Below, one piece after another: positions 24,696-35,663 of a stretch of 64,000 nucleotides of DNA. Position 1 is the first letter of the stretch, and each line of letters begins with the position of its first letter. Both the position numbers and the translations under genes were made by a program. The notes under the pieces are model-generated. The model did not search any database. It was not told where the DNA came from and saw only the letters and a program-made list of their open reading frames with translations. Source of the DNA: Sphagnum compactum. Lineage: Eukaryota > Bryophyta > Sphagnopsida > Sphagnales. The stretch lies in assembly GCA_965153455.1 (NCBI GenBank), contig OZ234496.1, positions 14,128,304 through 14,192,303 on the forward strand. The letters are read 5' to 3'.

Positions 24696-26630
24696 TATAT
24701 GGATAATGATAATGACATTGTTTGTAATAACCAACCCTTTTTAGGTATGCACTCTAAATCATTTCATTTTACAAGTCAATTTTTTGTTATAACTTTTCTA
24801 CATTAGTATATGTTTTCATGTGCCCCTATTTTCTAATATTGACTATTGTTTGCAATTGGTTTGAACCATCGTTCGCAAACAGTGCAATATTATTTGTAAT
24901 TCTTAAAGGGAAAAAACAATGTTGGCGACTTAATTTTTTATTTCAAGATGGTGTCAATGTTGTTACATATTTAACAATGGACAATCACAAATCTTTTAAT
25001 ACTACAAGGATTTGACAATTATCTTTCAATTTATCCTTCAAATTTAAGTTGTTTAGGAATTTTAGGATTTTTTTCATTAATAGTGGATTTTGCATTTCAA
25101 AATTCTTCAAGAAATCAATACAATTTTTTTGACAACCTGGTGGCCACCAAATTTAATTTGTATCTAAATTTTTTAATAAAATTTGTTTTACTTGAATTAA
25201 AATTTTGGAACATTTTGTCCCTTTTATATGTTATGTAATCCAGATTTCCTTACTATTACAATTGCTTTTCCTTTTGTTATAGGCATGGTTAGTGTGATAT
25301 ATGTAAACTGAATTTCATTGAATCATCCTCCAAATGTTTTTTGGTTTAAAAGAGAAACTTGTCATGTTGTCCTCAAAGTTTAATTTATTAACATTGCATG
25401 TAAATCATTATTTTTTAGGAGCTTTTCCTTGTGGTCCTAGTGGCCACCAAGTCATTTATAATTAAAAGATTCAAAACTTTTAACATTGTGAATTTTTTGT
25501 TTCGATTTTCAAACTTTTATAAAGTCCTAAATGAATTAAATATGTATTATTATTTTTTCTATGTACAATTAATGTTATGAAAAATTAATTCAAAATGCAT
25601 CAATAGATGTGATTTCCAAAAACAAATTCAACATTTAAGTCACATATTTCCAAAATCTCAAATAAAATATTTGCTTTCCATTGAATTCAAAGTTTTTTTG
25701 GGGCAAAATTTTGCCACTTGGCTAAAAAAAGGGGGTGGGGGGGGAGGGGAGGGGGGAATGGCATAAAATCATCATATTTTTATGGGAAAAAAAACTATAC
25801 TCATTAGATTTATACCATAGTTTCTAGGATGTCAAAAAAATATAAGAGGTTTCCAAAAAAAATTATTTGATTTTTTTACATGCAGCCAAACTTGGGTAAG
25901 TTTTCCTCTAGAGGATCACAATCCATCTACTTCATAGATTTGAAAAAAAAACCTTGGTTGAATTAGTCGATTTTAAACTTACAATCATTATACCATTTTG
26001 CCCCAAAAAAATTGATCCATTAGTATAGGTTATGAACGTTTACAAATACATATCACAAATTGTGGATTGTGACCATGATGTTCCCCTAATTAAAAAACTT
26101 CATTTTGAATTCATAATATAATTTTATTTAAATTTCTTTTTTCAATGTTGTTTTCTTGTTCCATATTATAAGAAATTGAGTAATTTCCAACATTTGATTG
26201 TTGTATCAAAGTTGGGTACACCTATCTCAAGATGCCCCTTGTGAAAACTATAATGCAACACCAAAAAATGAACATTTTAATGTACTTTCACCCTTGAATT
26301 TGTAAGGTGGGTTTAGGTGGCTTTGTTGATATGTTGTCATATTTGAAATATTTATATTTTTTCATCAAATAGTCTTTATTCTTATTTTAGTTTACTTAGA
26401 TTGTGAATATATAATTTTTATTATTATTTAAAAGTATTTGTGAATGATACTCCCATGAATATGGCTACATCCATTTTTATGGTGCATTTCTTTTGATTTG
26501 GTTTAAGTTGTCAAATATATTTACATATTGCAATTGGGTTTTTGGGTAATTATGGGGATGTAACCTCCCCATGATTCATCATTGTCACAACCATACCCTA
26601 GGCTCACAATCAACTTTCAAAATTGATAGG
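24696..26630. other. AT-rich intergenic DNA, no gene seen
   Basis: No coding frame of note. The decamer GTGGCCACCA recurs at about 25,140 and 25,440. A purine/G-rich tract lies at about 25,725-25,760. Confidence 0.5.
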
Positions 26631-26635
26631 ATGTG

Positions 26636-27124
26636 TGTTAATCATACCTTTACTTCAATAATCATTACATATTAATTTTTTATAAATGTTATAAAACCAC
26701 ATATTTGACCTTTTTAAATGTTACATATTTTTATTTTATAGATGTTAATAGATAGATCTTACCATATATTAAAAATATAAAAAGTATAGATTTAACTTTT
26801 TAAAATGTTAAGTCAAAATTTGTAATTATTTTGTTAGTTAGATGTTATTATGTATTAAGTATCGATTTGATTTTTATGTGTGTTAAATCATAATCTAATA
26901 AATATTAACTAACTAGTTATTAGTTAGTATATTAGTTCTTACTTTGTTAGGTAATTACTTTAGTTATTAATAAGAATCATCTAGCTTATATAATGAGGTG
27001 AGTTTGAATTTTTTCGTAGTCTTGTTCATTTGTAATAATATCCATAGAGTTGTTTTGTTGTCTTTTGAATTTGAATTTATACATTGTGTTTAGTTCGATC
27101 ATGCATGCATAAGAATAATAAATC
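26636..27124 (+). repeat. 5' LTR of the retroelement
   Basis: About 489 bp, matching the repeat at 30,679-31,213 along its length, with shared blocks such as TTGTTAGTTAGATGTTATTA and AGAATCATCTAGC. It lacks about 45 bp present in the other copy near 30,730-30,770. Many substitutions separate the two, so the insertion is old. The 3' boundary is approximate. Confidence 0.7.
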
Positions 27125-27809
27125 AACAACACAAAAACACTTGGATGAAAAGATGTCTTCGATATCGATGCCTTCTATATTTGCAACACAAACAAGGTAT
27201 CAAGAATTTGTACATGCACCTGATTTGATGCAAGCACATGTGCTTGAACCAATGTTTAATTTGAAGACCTATTTTGTATTACTTGAAGGCCCACATGCCA
27301 CCAAAACAACCACATCCAAATCACTGAAACACCCTATTATTCATTTTGCATATGCATTTGAACATCGTCATATTTTGCTTTCAAAATGTTCATATATTTG
27401 TTTTGGTGTTTCATCATGCTTTGGTGTATCAATGCTTGGCCACAAATGATCTATATCTTGGTCAAACCAAATGTCATGTATGGTATGAAAAAATAGTAGC
27501 ACAAGTATGTGCTAATGGAAAGGACATCCTTACATAGATTTCCAAATTCACATATTTAAAGGTTCCAAAAGGCCCATGTTTTTATGCAAAACGAATCATG
27601 GCAATACTACAATTCAAATTTGTTGTACTAAAAGTGGGGAGCAAAGACATGAATTCATTGAGTGATGTGAAAATCAGCCTTGAAATTTCATTTATATTTG
27701 CTTTAGCACTTTGACCAATGGACAATCATGTTGAATTTACCATTTTTACAACTTGCCAACATATAGATCATTTTTTTGCAAACCAAAGATCATCCGTAGG
27801 CTAACTATT

Positions 27810-30471
27810 TAGGCCTCGGCAAGGTAAGGTAGACAACCGGTTATTACCCGGTAAAACGGTAAAAGTTAGTGGTAAAGGGTGAAGGGAAGGCAACAGGTAA
27901 GGTAGCAGGTAGAGTAATGGTAAAGCCGAACGGATTACCCGATTACCCGGTAATTACAGGTAACTGGATAAATTATTTATTATGGCCCCAGTGCCCTAAC
28001 GGAGTCCGCCATCAGTCCGCACGGAGTCCACCGTTAGGCCTGAGTCCGCCACGGAGTCCACCCCGCCACAGTCTTCCGCTGCAACGCTGAGGGAGCTACA
28101 AAGTACAATGTCGAGCAACGGTGATCCTGCGGCGCTGAGGGAGCTACAAAGTACAATGTCGAACAACGGTGATCCTGTTGTGAGCGTGGTCGTCACCGAG
28201 GACGCTACTGTCGTCGCCGAGGACGCTACTGTCGTCGTTGCGTCCGACGACAGCGACGGCGACATGCAAGTGGCCGTGCATTCTGTCGCCAAGTCAAAGC
28301 GGAAGCGCCAAAAACACCAGTTTCCGTGGGAATATGTCAAGGATTGGCAGGACGGCAACTCCGCCAAGCATTGCGAAAAGCGCCAGTGCACGGTGTGTCG
28401 CAAGTGGTACTCCGGATCGACCAATGCGTCGGGCTGGAAAGCCCACATGAACAGTGCGCACGGCATCACCGGCAGCGACACCGCGTCGTCCGCCCCGTCC
28501 GGCAAGGTCATGTTCCAGTCGACGTTCAGCAGCAAGCCCGTGTATCCGGAGCCCGTTCTGCGCAAATACGAAAATGCCGTCGTGGACTACGTCGTCGAAG
28601 GTGGCGTCACCCTGCGCGCGGCTGGCGGTGTTCGTTTCAAGAAGTTCGTTGTCTCGCTGACAAACGGATACGAGCCGTCGTCAACTCGAACAATCCTACG
28701 GCGGATCGCCAAGCTGTACCGCATCTTGGAGCCATTGGTAGCGGCATTTCTATGCAGCCTGGACGTCGCCATCTCCCTGACGCTGGACGGTTAGTTGAAC
28801 CGCAACCTGAAGGGCTTCTTCGTTGTCACCGCGCACTGGGTCGACGTCGCTTCTTTGACCAACAAGAGCATTCTCCTCATGATCCTTGACGTCAAGTACG
28901 GGACTGGCGTCAGCAAGCGTGTCGGGGCTACCCTGTTCGAGTACCTGAAGCGCCTAGGCCGGGATGTCATGACGCGCCTGCTCCACGTCGTCAACAAAAA
29001 TGGGTCAAATGCGACGGCTGTTGTCGCACTGCTCTTCTAGCTGGTCAATACCTTCATCGGCTACGAGCAGATGCGCAAGGTCAACCACGTCCGGTGCGCC
29101 GACCACTCCGTCCAGCTCGCTGTGCTCAAGGTGTTGACGTTCATTAAGGAGCCCACCGAGCAGCTACGAGATGCGTTGATCAGAATCCGCCGCAGCAAAG
29201 TCATGCGGCAATAGTATCGCGTCGAAGCCGCGGCAACAGGGCTTGCCAGCAAGGAGCCGACGCACCAGGACTCGCCCACGCGCTGGAACTCGACTCACGA
29301 GATGTGTGCCGACGCTTCTGGCAAGCGCATCGTTTTGGACAGCATCATGGACCACTATGCGGCCAACATTGGCCACGGCGCTCTCCCTGACCTGGAATGG
29401 CATGCCATCGACGGCGTGTCGACGTTCCTTCGCGCGCTGTGCCAGGTCATGGAGAGCCTCGCGGCCGATCACAAGCCGACGCTCGACCTAGTGCCAATGT
29501 CCATCTCTCTGCTCCTGAAGCACTGCGATGATAACGAGCAGCAGCTACAGGAGATCGACGACAAGCTGACGGCGATCGGAATGAAGGCGAAGCTCAAGAA
29601 GTACAAGAGCAAGCTGGTGCAGGAACTGGCGATCATTGCGACATACCTGAACCCGCATATCCCCAAGCCGACCGACCCAACGGAGCTGAAGCTCATCGTC
29701 GATCTCGTCCGCAATTCGCTGCAGCGCCGCTACTCGGCCGAGGTGAGCTCTCGCCAGAGCATCAAGCAGGAAGCGGCCGGCAACTCACTTTTCGCAGCGA
29801 TGTTTCAGCCGCAACGCGGCGTCGGTGGCAACGGCGACAAGGTCAACCAATATCTGTCGATCGACGTCGTCCAGTCATCGGGGTTCATCGACGTCTTGTC
29901 GTGGTGGTCGGCCCGAAAGGAATCGTTGTCGGGCCACTACCAAATGGCCATGGACTACCACAGAACGCCGGCGACGTCGACGCCATCAGAACGGGTCAAC
30001 AGCGCCACCGGTCGCAAATTCACATGCACTCGACAGTCGTTGTCGTCGTCGGTGTTCATCATGACAATGTGCCTGCGTTCGTGGATGAATGCCGGTATCC
30101 TCAAAGTGCCGACGAATCGAGCGCAGGCGGCGGCTGTCCTCGGACAGGACGACGCCAACAACGTGGAGTCGATCGTCCAGGAGCTTGAAGAGGAGCAGGA
30201 GGACTGGGACGAGGAGATCCTTGACGATGGTGTCGTTCAAATGCTCCACAACCAGTTCGCCGACCTGGTCTTTGAGGCCAGCCTTGATCTTTGAGTAAAA
30301 TGTCCCACGGAATACGATTCGAACATTTTACCGAGTAATTACCTAGTTGAAGGGGTAGGGAAAGGTAAAGATAAAGGTAGGCGTGAGCGAATCGGGTAAG
30401 GGTAATGGTAAGGTAAAGGTAGGAGACAATGTATTACCCATTAACCTTTTACCTTACCTTGCCGAGGCTTA
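27810..30471 (+). mobile_element. Complete hAT transposon, GC-rich
   Basis: Terminal inverted repeats of about 22 bp with one mismatch begin TARGCCTCGGCAAGGTAAGG at both ends. An exact 8 bp target duplication, TAACTATT, lies at 27,802-27,809 and 30,472-30,479; 8 bp is the hAT hallmark. GGTAA/GGTAAAGG motifs are repeated inside both ends, as in the subterminal transposase-binding zones of hAT elements. The interior encodes a BED-finger hAT transposase. Base composition is strikingly GC- and CpG-rich against the AT-rich surroundings. It sits inside the LTR element at 26,636-31,213. Confidence 0.95.
28108..30294 (+). pseudogene. hAT transposase with three in-frame TAG codons
   Basis: One frame of 729 codons, from ATG 28,108 to TGA 30,292, encodes a hAT-superfamily DDE transposase. 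A basic stretch KSKRKRQK at about 62-69 could be a nuclear signal. A BED zinc finger has C94, C97, H113 and H118. LTLDG at 224-228 precedes the first stop where hAT proteins have DGWTN. The C-terminal dimerisation region, with WW at about 599-600 and ATSTPSERVNSATG, is at about 598-665. Stops are TAG at 28,792, 29,038 and 29,212 (codons 229, 311 and 369), with no frameshift anywhere. The first replaces a conserved Trp (TGG to TAG); the other two fit CAG to TAG. A 50 bp tandem duplication at about 28,085-28,184 repeats the start region, giving a second ATG at 28,156. The element is therefore probably non-autonomous now, unless the stops are read through. Confidence 0.9.
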
Positions 30472-30678
30472 TAACTATTGTAAAACCACATATGACCTCA
30501 TGGATGATTTTCATTCATAGCCACAATATTTTAGTTCTTACATTAATGGGATTGCAAAATCAAGAATCGGTATTAGATGAATATCTAAAGAATATATTGT
30601 ATTTCATAGAAATTTTGTAGCATTTTTTTCTTTTTCACGAACTTATGAGGACCTAATCTAGATTAGAGAAGGGGATAA

Positions 30679-31213
30679 TGTTAACCATACCTTTACCTCA
30701 ACAATCATTACATATTAGTATTTTATAAATGTTAGTTAATTAGGGATCTATCCGCAAATTTGATTTTTATAAGTGTTATAAATCATAGATTTGACCTTTT
30801 AAAGTGTTACATATATGTATTTTATAAATATTAATAAATAGATGGTCACATATTAAAAATACACAAGTATATTAAGTATAGATTTGACCTTTTTAATATT
30901 AAATTAAAATCTATAATAATTTTGTTAGTTAGATGTTATTATGTATTAAATATGGATTTGACTTTTATATATGTTAAGTTATAATCTGATGAATGTTAAT
31001 TAACTAGTTATTAATTAACATATTTGTTCTTACTTAGTTAGGTGATTACTTTAATACTAATAAGAATCATCTAGCCAATATAAGGAAGTGAGTTTAAATC
31101 TTTTTGTATTCTTGTTCATTTGTAATAACATTCATAGAATTGTTTTATTATCTTTTGAATTTGAATCTACACATTGTGCTTAGTTTGAACATATATGCAT
31201 AAGAATAATGACA
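30679..31213 (+). repeat. 3' LTR of the retroelement
   Basis: About 535 bp matching 26,636-27,124. It starts TGTTAACC right after the purine-rich tract at 30,665-30,678 and ends GACA, followed by TGTG, which also lies immediately before the 5' LTR. Confidence 0.7.
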
Positions 31214-31217
31214 TGTG

Positions 31218-33250
31218 TTTTAGAATGTATACTTTGTTTATGAACAATATGTCTTTCTAGGGATGAGACCAAACACAAATCTAAAATATGTCATGAACAT
31301 TATCCACAAAAATGTTTAATAATCAACAAAAGGCCCTTAGAAGACTTCAACATGAATTCCAACTTCATGATTGGGATTCTTTAAGAGTCATAAAATTTAG
31401 AATAAGTTTTAAGGAATTAAATGTTGTTCAAATTGAATGATCTTGGGATTAATGGACATCTATAAGAAAGTGGGGTTGGATGCTCCAAAAATTGGTTATG
31501 TTCACTATGAATTATGAGGTTCCAACATGATAGTAGTGGGATTTGAGAGTCTCATGACTTTTGCCATTTCAATGTAGTTCTAATGAGAAGGACTATTGGG
31601 AAACTATAAAAAATGCAGTACGTCTTTTAAGGTTTTAGGTTTAGGTAACTTCATTTGAATTAGTGATGAATTTTGAATTCAATTTGAGTTCAAATTGCAT
31701 TGAAGGTTCAAATGTTTTCATTTTATGTTTTGTGTGATCATGATTTGTGCAATTGTTCAAGGTGTTTGAAAGTTATCCATGAAGTGGCCAACTTGTTGTA
31801 TTCTTCTTGAAACTCTTGCATTTTGTTTTGATCACAAAGACTTAGGGAACACACCTCAAGTTTCAAACTCCATTGAACAAGCTTGGGGTGCATCATTATG
31901 GACACTGTCTTTTCTCACAACTACAACCCTCTTTATGCCTAGTGACATGTTGAAGTTTAGAGTCTTAATATAAATCTCCACATTCAAGTTCACATATAGG
32001 TTTTATTCCATACAAATGAAATGATAAAAGGAGAATCATGAATTTGATTTTTGTAAGCAACTTTGAAAAAACCATTTCTATATGACAAAATTATTTGGGC
32101 TTGTTAATGAGGTCAACCAACTAGCTAATGTATCATTAGCTAAAGATTAAATTGACAAATAATTTTTTGGGTCAAAATTGGCCATCCCAAGAATCTATTT
32201 AATTTTGTCACATTTTTAGTGTCGTCATTTTTTATATTGTCATTCCCTTTTTAGTGTCTATAAGAAGTCCATCACACATTCCGTGACTTAAAAATATGTT
32301 AGAATTCACATGATATACACATTTATCTAGATTCAAACTTATACTATTAATTCTGCTTTATTTATTTAAATTATTTGAAAAAATTTAATGGTTGCTAAAT
32401 TATTTATCTTATTCCCAAATCCCTATACATTAAAGTTATTCAAAAATTCTCCATGAACTGGGCTACAAAGGTTTCTAATGCATGAGTAATTACATAATGA
32501 AAAAATAACACAATCCCAATGGCATCATGTCTTTGCACAGGCCTCCCAATCAAATCTCAATCATGTTTATCTTTGCTCTTATTATAACCATTTGAATTGG
32601 CCTTTCTTGGCTTGTGTTTGAGATAATAATAATTGATGCAATTTGTTGTTTTTTTTTAGTGCATGGTAACCATCTTGGTTCCTGTGATTGAATGCCTTTT
32701 ATAATATCAATAATGAAATCATGATCTCCCATTGAAGGTGTCCTAAGCATGATGTTGCCCCTCTATTGTCTAGAAAATTGAAAGAGAAAAGGACAATTTG
32801 GTTGTATGTTACCCAACGACATGTTGTGCTCTTGTGACTATTTCAGTTGTAGTCTTGTTACTTCGACAACCAATCTAAAAATTTCAAAGCCTTTCAACAA
32901 CTTCACCCAAACATCATTTGAGTGAACGATGTTCACAATGTCCTTGCACATGGATGAGATATGTAAAAACGAAGCTAGTTTGTCAGGAAATTTGTTTGTT
33001 TGGTTGGTCACATTGATATCTCCCAAACCACTCTGCCTCTTGCTGTGGTCTTGGTACCATTGGAAAGCCCTTGATGAGTAGGGGTGCATTGAGTTGGTTT
33101 CATAATATTTTGACCTAAGATAAAAAATAGTTATTCAATATCGAACAATTTTTCAACTAAAGATAATAGGGATTTATTTGAACAAAAGAATGGAATTCGA
33201 TCTACACAAGAACTGTGTGAATTTGTATGGCCTGGCAGCTTATCAAATTT
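31218..33250. other. AT-rich intergenic DNA, no gene seen
   Basis: No supported gene, array or element. Open frames reach 60-80 codons without motifs. Confidence 0.5.
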
Positions 33251-33253
33251 GGC

Positions 33254-33606
33254 ACTCATTTGTGGGCCAGAGAAAATCAATAACCAGCCAACACACAATG
33301 AGGGATGGACGATGAGTGGACAGGAAACACTTTTTCATTGGGTTCCAGTTCCCTAGCTAACAACCGTGGTTATATTATCTCAGTTTCTATTTAACCACAT
33401 ACCTACTAACAACCGACTAGCCCTTGGAACCATCTACCTGCATCTACTTACCTAGGAGCCACCTGTTATCCTGCCTCCTTACTTATCTACAGGACCTATC
33501 TTATGCACAGGATAGGATAGTTCACCATGTGAAACCTGATTTCAGATCAGTTGGGGTTCATCCACAACTGAGTAATATAGAGATTCTGATGATCAAGCTC
33601 TGGTGG
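33254..33606 (-). mobile_element. Second MITE copy, same family as the COI1 intron element
   Basis: Read on the minus strand this follows the 10,841-11,212 element: an end near GGCCACCAGAGC, then TTACTCAGTTGTGGATGAA, TAGGTAGG-type runs, and the block GGGAACTGGAACC...GTTTCCTGTCCAC. Ends are eroded, with GGCC at both tips, and no clean target duplication is visible, so the copy is older. It lies about 330 bp downstream of the last exon of the unidentified minus-strand gene. Confidence 0.6.
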
Positions 33607-33931
33607 CCATTAGTTCAATCAAACCTAGTTGGTTTAGTAGGAGGTCTCACCAGGTTCTATGTTGTTGGAGAGAATAAGACTTTAAGATTTTGGAAGTACT
33701 TACGAGACAGGATATACTGGGATGGGGGATGCTGGCATCCTCTTTCATTCTGCAAGCTCCTGTTTGTGTAGTAAAGGTCCAAAAGACCAACAGCATCATT
33801 GCACAGTGGCCGTGGAGTAAAGCAGATTCAGCTGATGATTTTTGATTCATGCTGTTAACAGAGTAGTATGACAGATCCATTCATGGATAACAAATTGATG
33901 TAACTACAGATGCACCTGAATTGCGTTTTGA

Positions 33932-34878
33932 TTAGATTCCAGAGTACAGACCTGCATCCAAAAGTATATACTGTATTTATGAATGTGGGTGGAAGAAGAA
34001 TATTGTTGTACCTGGCTCTGCAAGTTTGATCCTGATGGTTAACCTCTTAAAAGAGAAATGGAGAGCTGGAGAACCTGGAATACTTGCCCTTGTAAATAAT
34101 TGAACTGAGAGGGAAGAACTTAGCATTCTTGGTGCCTCTATGACCCCACCAACTACACATGGTTGCTTTGTTTCACTTGATTGATTAAAACATTTTAGTG
34201 AGGATATCACCAGGGCATGGTGCAGCACAAGGACAATGGAAGCAGGCTTATTTGAGCTTTTCCCACCTGCATCATTAATTCTCACCTGCAAGAGAAAAAC
34301 AACTTCATTTCAGAAAAGACCAAATTCTTCTTAGTTCAAACTTAACAGCTGACAATGTGATTCTCAGGTGTTTGCCTGGTCAATTGAACAGCTCTGTGAT
34401 ACTCAAACCAATTTGTTATCGGCAACAGTGTTCCACATATTGAATGCAGATCTATCACCTGCTTCTTGCTCATACTTGGTTCTTTTCCCCACTGGGTGCA
34501 TTAACTAGAAGAAACTACCTCTGATCCTCCCCTCCCCTTTGAGACCCTCCAAATGCAAATAAACCAGTAGCATAAATGAATGGAACAAGTTGCAAGAAAG
34601 GGAAATTTACCAGGATAGATCTGCAGGAACAATGCAGTGATCCAGAATCTTCTGAAAGTGCCCAGGAGGAAATTTGCCTCCAAAACAGCAGTATTCTTGC
34701 AGTAAGTCTATGTGCGAGCTGTTACTTTGAAACTTCCATTGATAAGAATAATAGCAGCTGCTGGAAGCCAGCTCTTTTAGAGAAACCTTGACACTCCCAC
34801 AACACCATTTCAAGGCAAACACCATAAGTGTTGTCACTTGGCCATGGAGTGAAAAAGAATTGCACACCCACTCTCTAC
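33932..34878 (-). CDS. Unidentified spliced gene, 3' exons only
   Basis: The minus strand reads like coding exons. One runs 34,878 to 34,611, between a TTTTGCACAG acceptor and a GTAAAT donor, and includes REWVCNSFSLHGQVTTLMVF. A second runs 34,285 to 34,012, from a TTTCTCTTGCAG acceptor to a GTACAA donor, and includes VRINDAGGKSSNKPASIVLV. A 60 bp intron leads to a short last exon ending in TAA at 33,932-33,934. The last two exons join in phase. The phase between the first and second does not match directly, so either a small exon is missing or the gene is broken. GC content is higher than in the flanks. I do not recognise the family. 5' exons could lie at 34,900-35,450 or beyond, but the OSR ORF starts at 35,663 on the same strand. 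Confidence 0.4.
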
Positions 34879-35465
34879 CTGTGCAAAATTTCTCTTTTTG
34901 TGGGTCAGAGACAGCAGATCGATGTCAACTGCCCTTAAAATTCAGAAGCATATCCTTTTGGCATCAAAGATGCTAGAGTTTTCCAGCTTAGAGCAAGGAA
35001 GCTTCCGATCCTTGAAAGCTGGATCTATTTGTGTAGATTGAAGGTGAGCTGATACAAGTAGTTTGTCTCATGTCTTCAACAGGCCAAGTCATAGACTTAC
35101 ATATAGCAAGAGATCAGATACTATTCAAGAAGAAACAATGCCGTGCTGCAAAGACAGCCGTGCTCCTTACGAGAACTTCACTCAAAGTCCAGGCACCTCC
35201 AAAGTGTTCCACTCTTCATCTGTCGATGTTGCTGGCATTCAGCAGGCATCCTCAAGTGTTCAAGATGATGTACATTTCTGATGCCTAATTCTCAGGTTTT
35301 AGGATCAGGATTGTTCCATGTTGCATATACTTCCCATACAGAAACTGTAGATCAGAAGCAAGAAGCGAATTCATCTTGGCAATTCTTCCTTCAGAGCTTT
35401 TGCACTGCTTTTTGCACATAATAATTTACAAAGGAAGGTGGAGGAGAAGAGCTCACCAAAATTGA

Positions 35466-35663
35466 TCACATGTAACCAACAACGGCGCCGTTGAATCCGG
35501 TAGGCACAAGAGCGATGACGAGAAGACATCCCAAGATGACTAGAGGGAGGAACATCAGCACGGGCGGCGGTGGAGGTAGTGGTGGTAAAACGACGGGAAG
35601 TACAAGCAGCATGATCGTTAGAGTCATCAAAAGTATCACAGATGTGTACGTAGTGCACACCAT
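35466..35663 (-). CDS. ARGOS/ORGAN SIZE RELATED (OSR) small membrane protein
   Basis: A 65-residue protein with the OSR signature: a hydrophobic helix (about residues 9-27), the proline motif LPPLPPPPP at about 27-35, and a second hydrophobic helix (about 36-53). Plant ARGOS/OSR proteins are small two-helix membrane proteins of the ER/Golgi that raise organ size and dampen ethylene signalling. The ATG at 35,661-35,663 is the first in frame; further codons upstream lack an ATG before an in-frame TGA. The family usually has a variable N-terminal extension, which is missing here or lies in an unseen exon. The gene stands in a GC-richer island with a long leader upstream. It is recognised from the motif alone, which is distinctive. 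Confidence 0.75.
   Translation of the reverse strand: MVCTTYTSVILLMTLTIMLLVLPVVLPPLPPPPPVLMFLPLVILGCLLVIALVPTGFNGAVVGYM

Larger units (their letters stand above)
26636..31213 (+). mobile_element. Small non-autonomous LTR retroelement, split by a hAT insertion
   Basis: Two long direct repeats flank this segment. Both start TGTTAA, and the 3' copy ends GACA. A purine-rich tract (AGAGAAGGGGATAA) directly precedes the 3' repeat, as expected of a polypurine tract. ATGTG lies immediately before the 5' repeat, and (A)TGTG follows the 3' repeat, with the A shared with the CA end. Without the hAT the interior is under 0.9 kb and has no gag or pol motif, so it resembles TRIM-type non-autonomous elements. 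A frame at 27,084-27,449 has no recognisable domain. I could not place a convincing primer-binding site. Confidence 0.7.

Noticed and set aside
29469-30249. Several long frames on both strands inside the hAT element
   Set aside because: GC-rich coding DNA gives open shadows in other frames; only the frame starting at 28,108 has BED and hAT dimerisation motifs.
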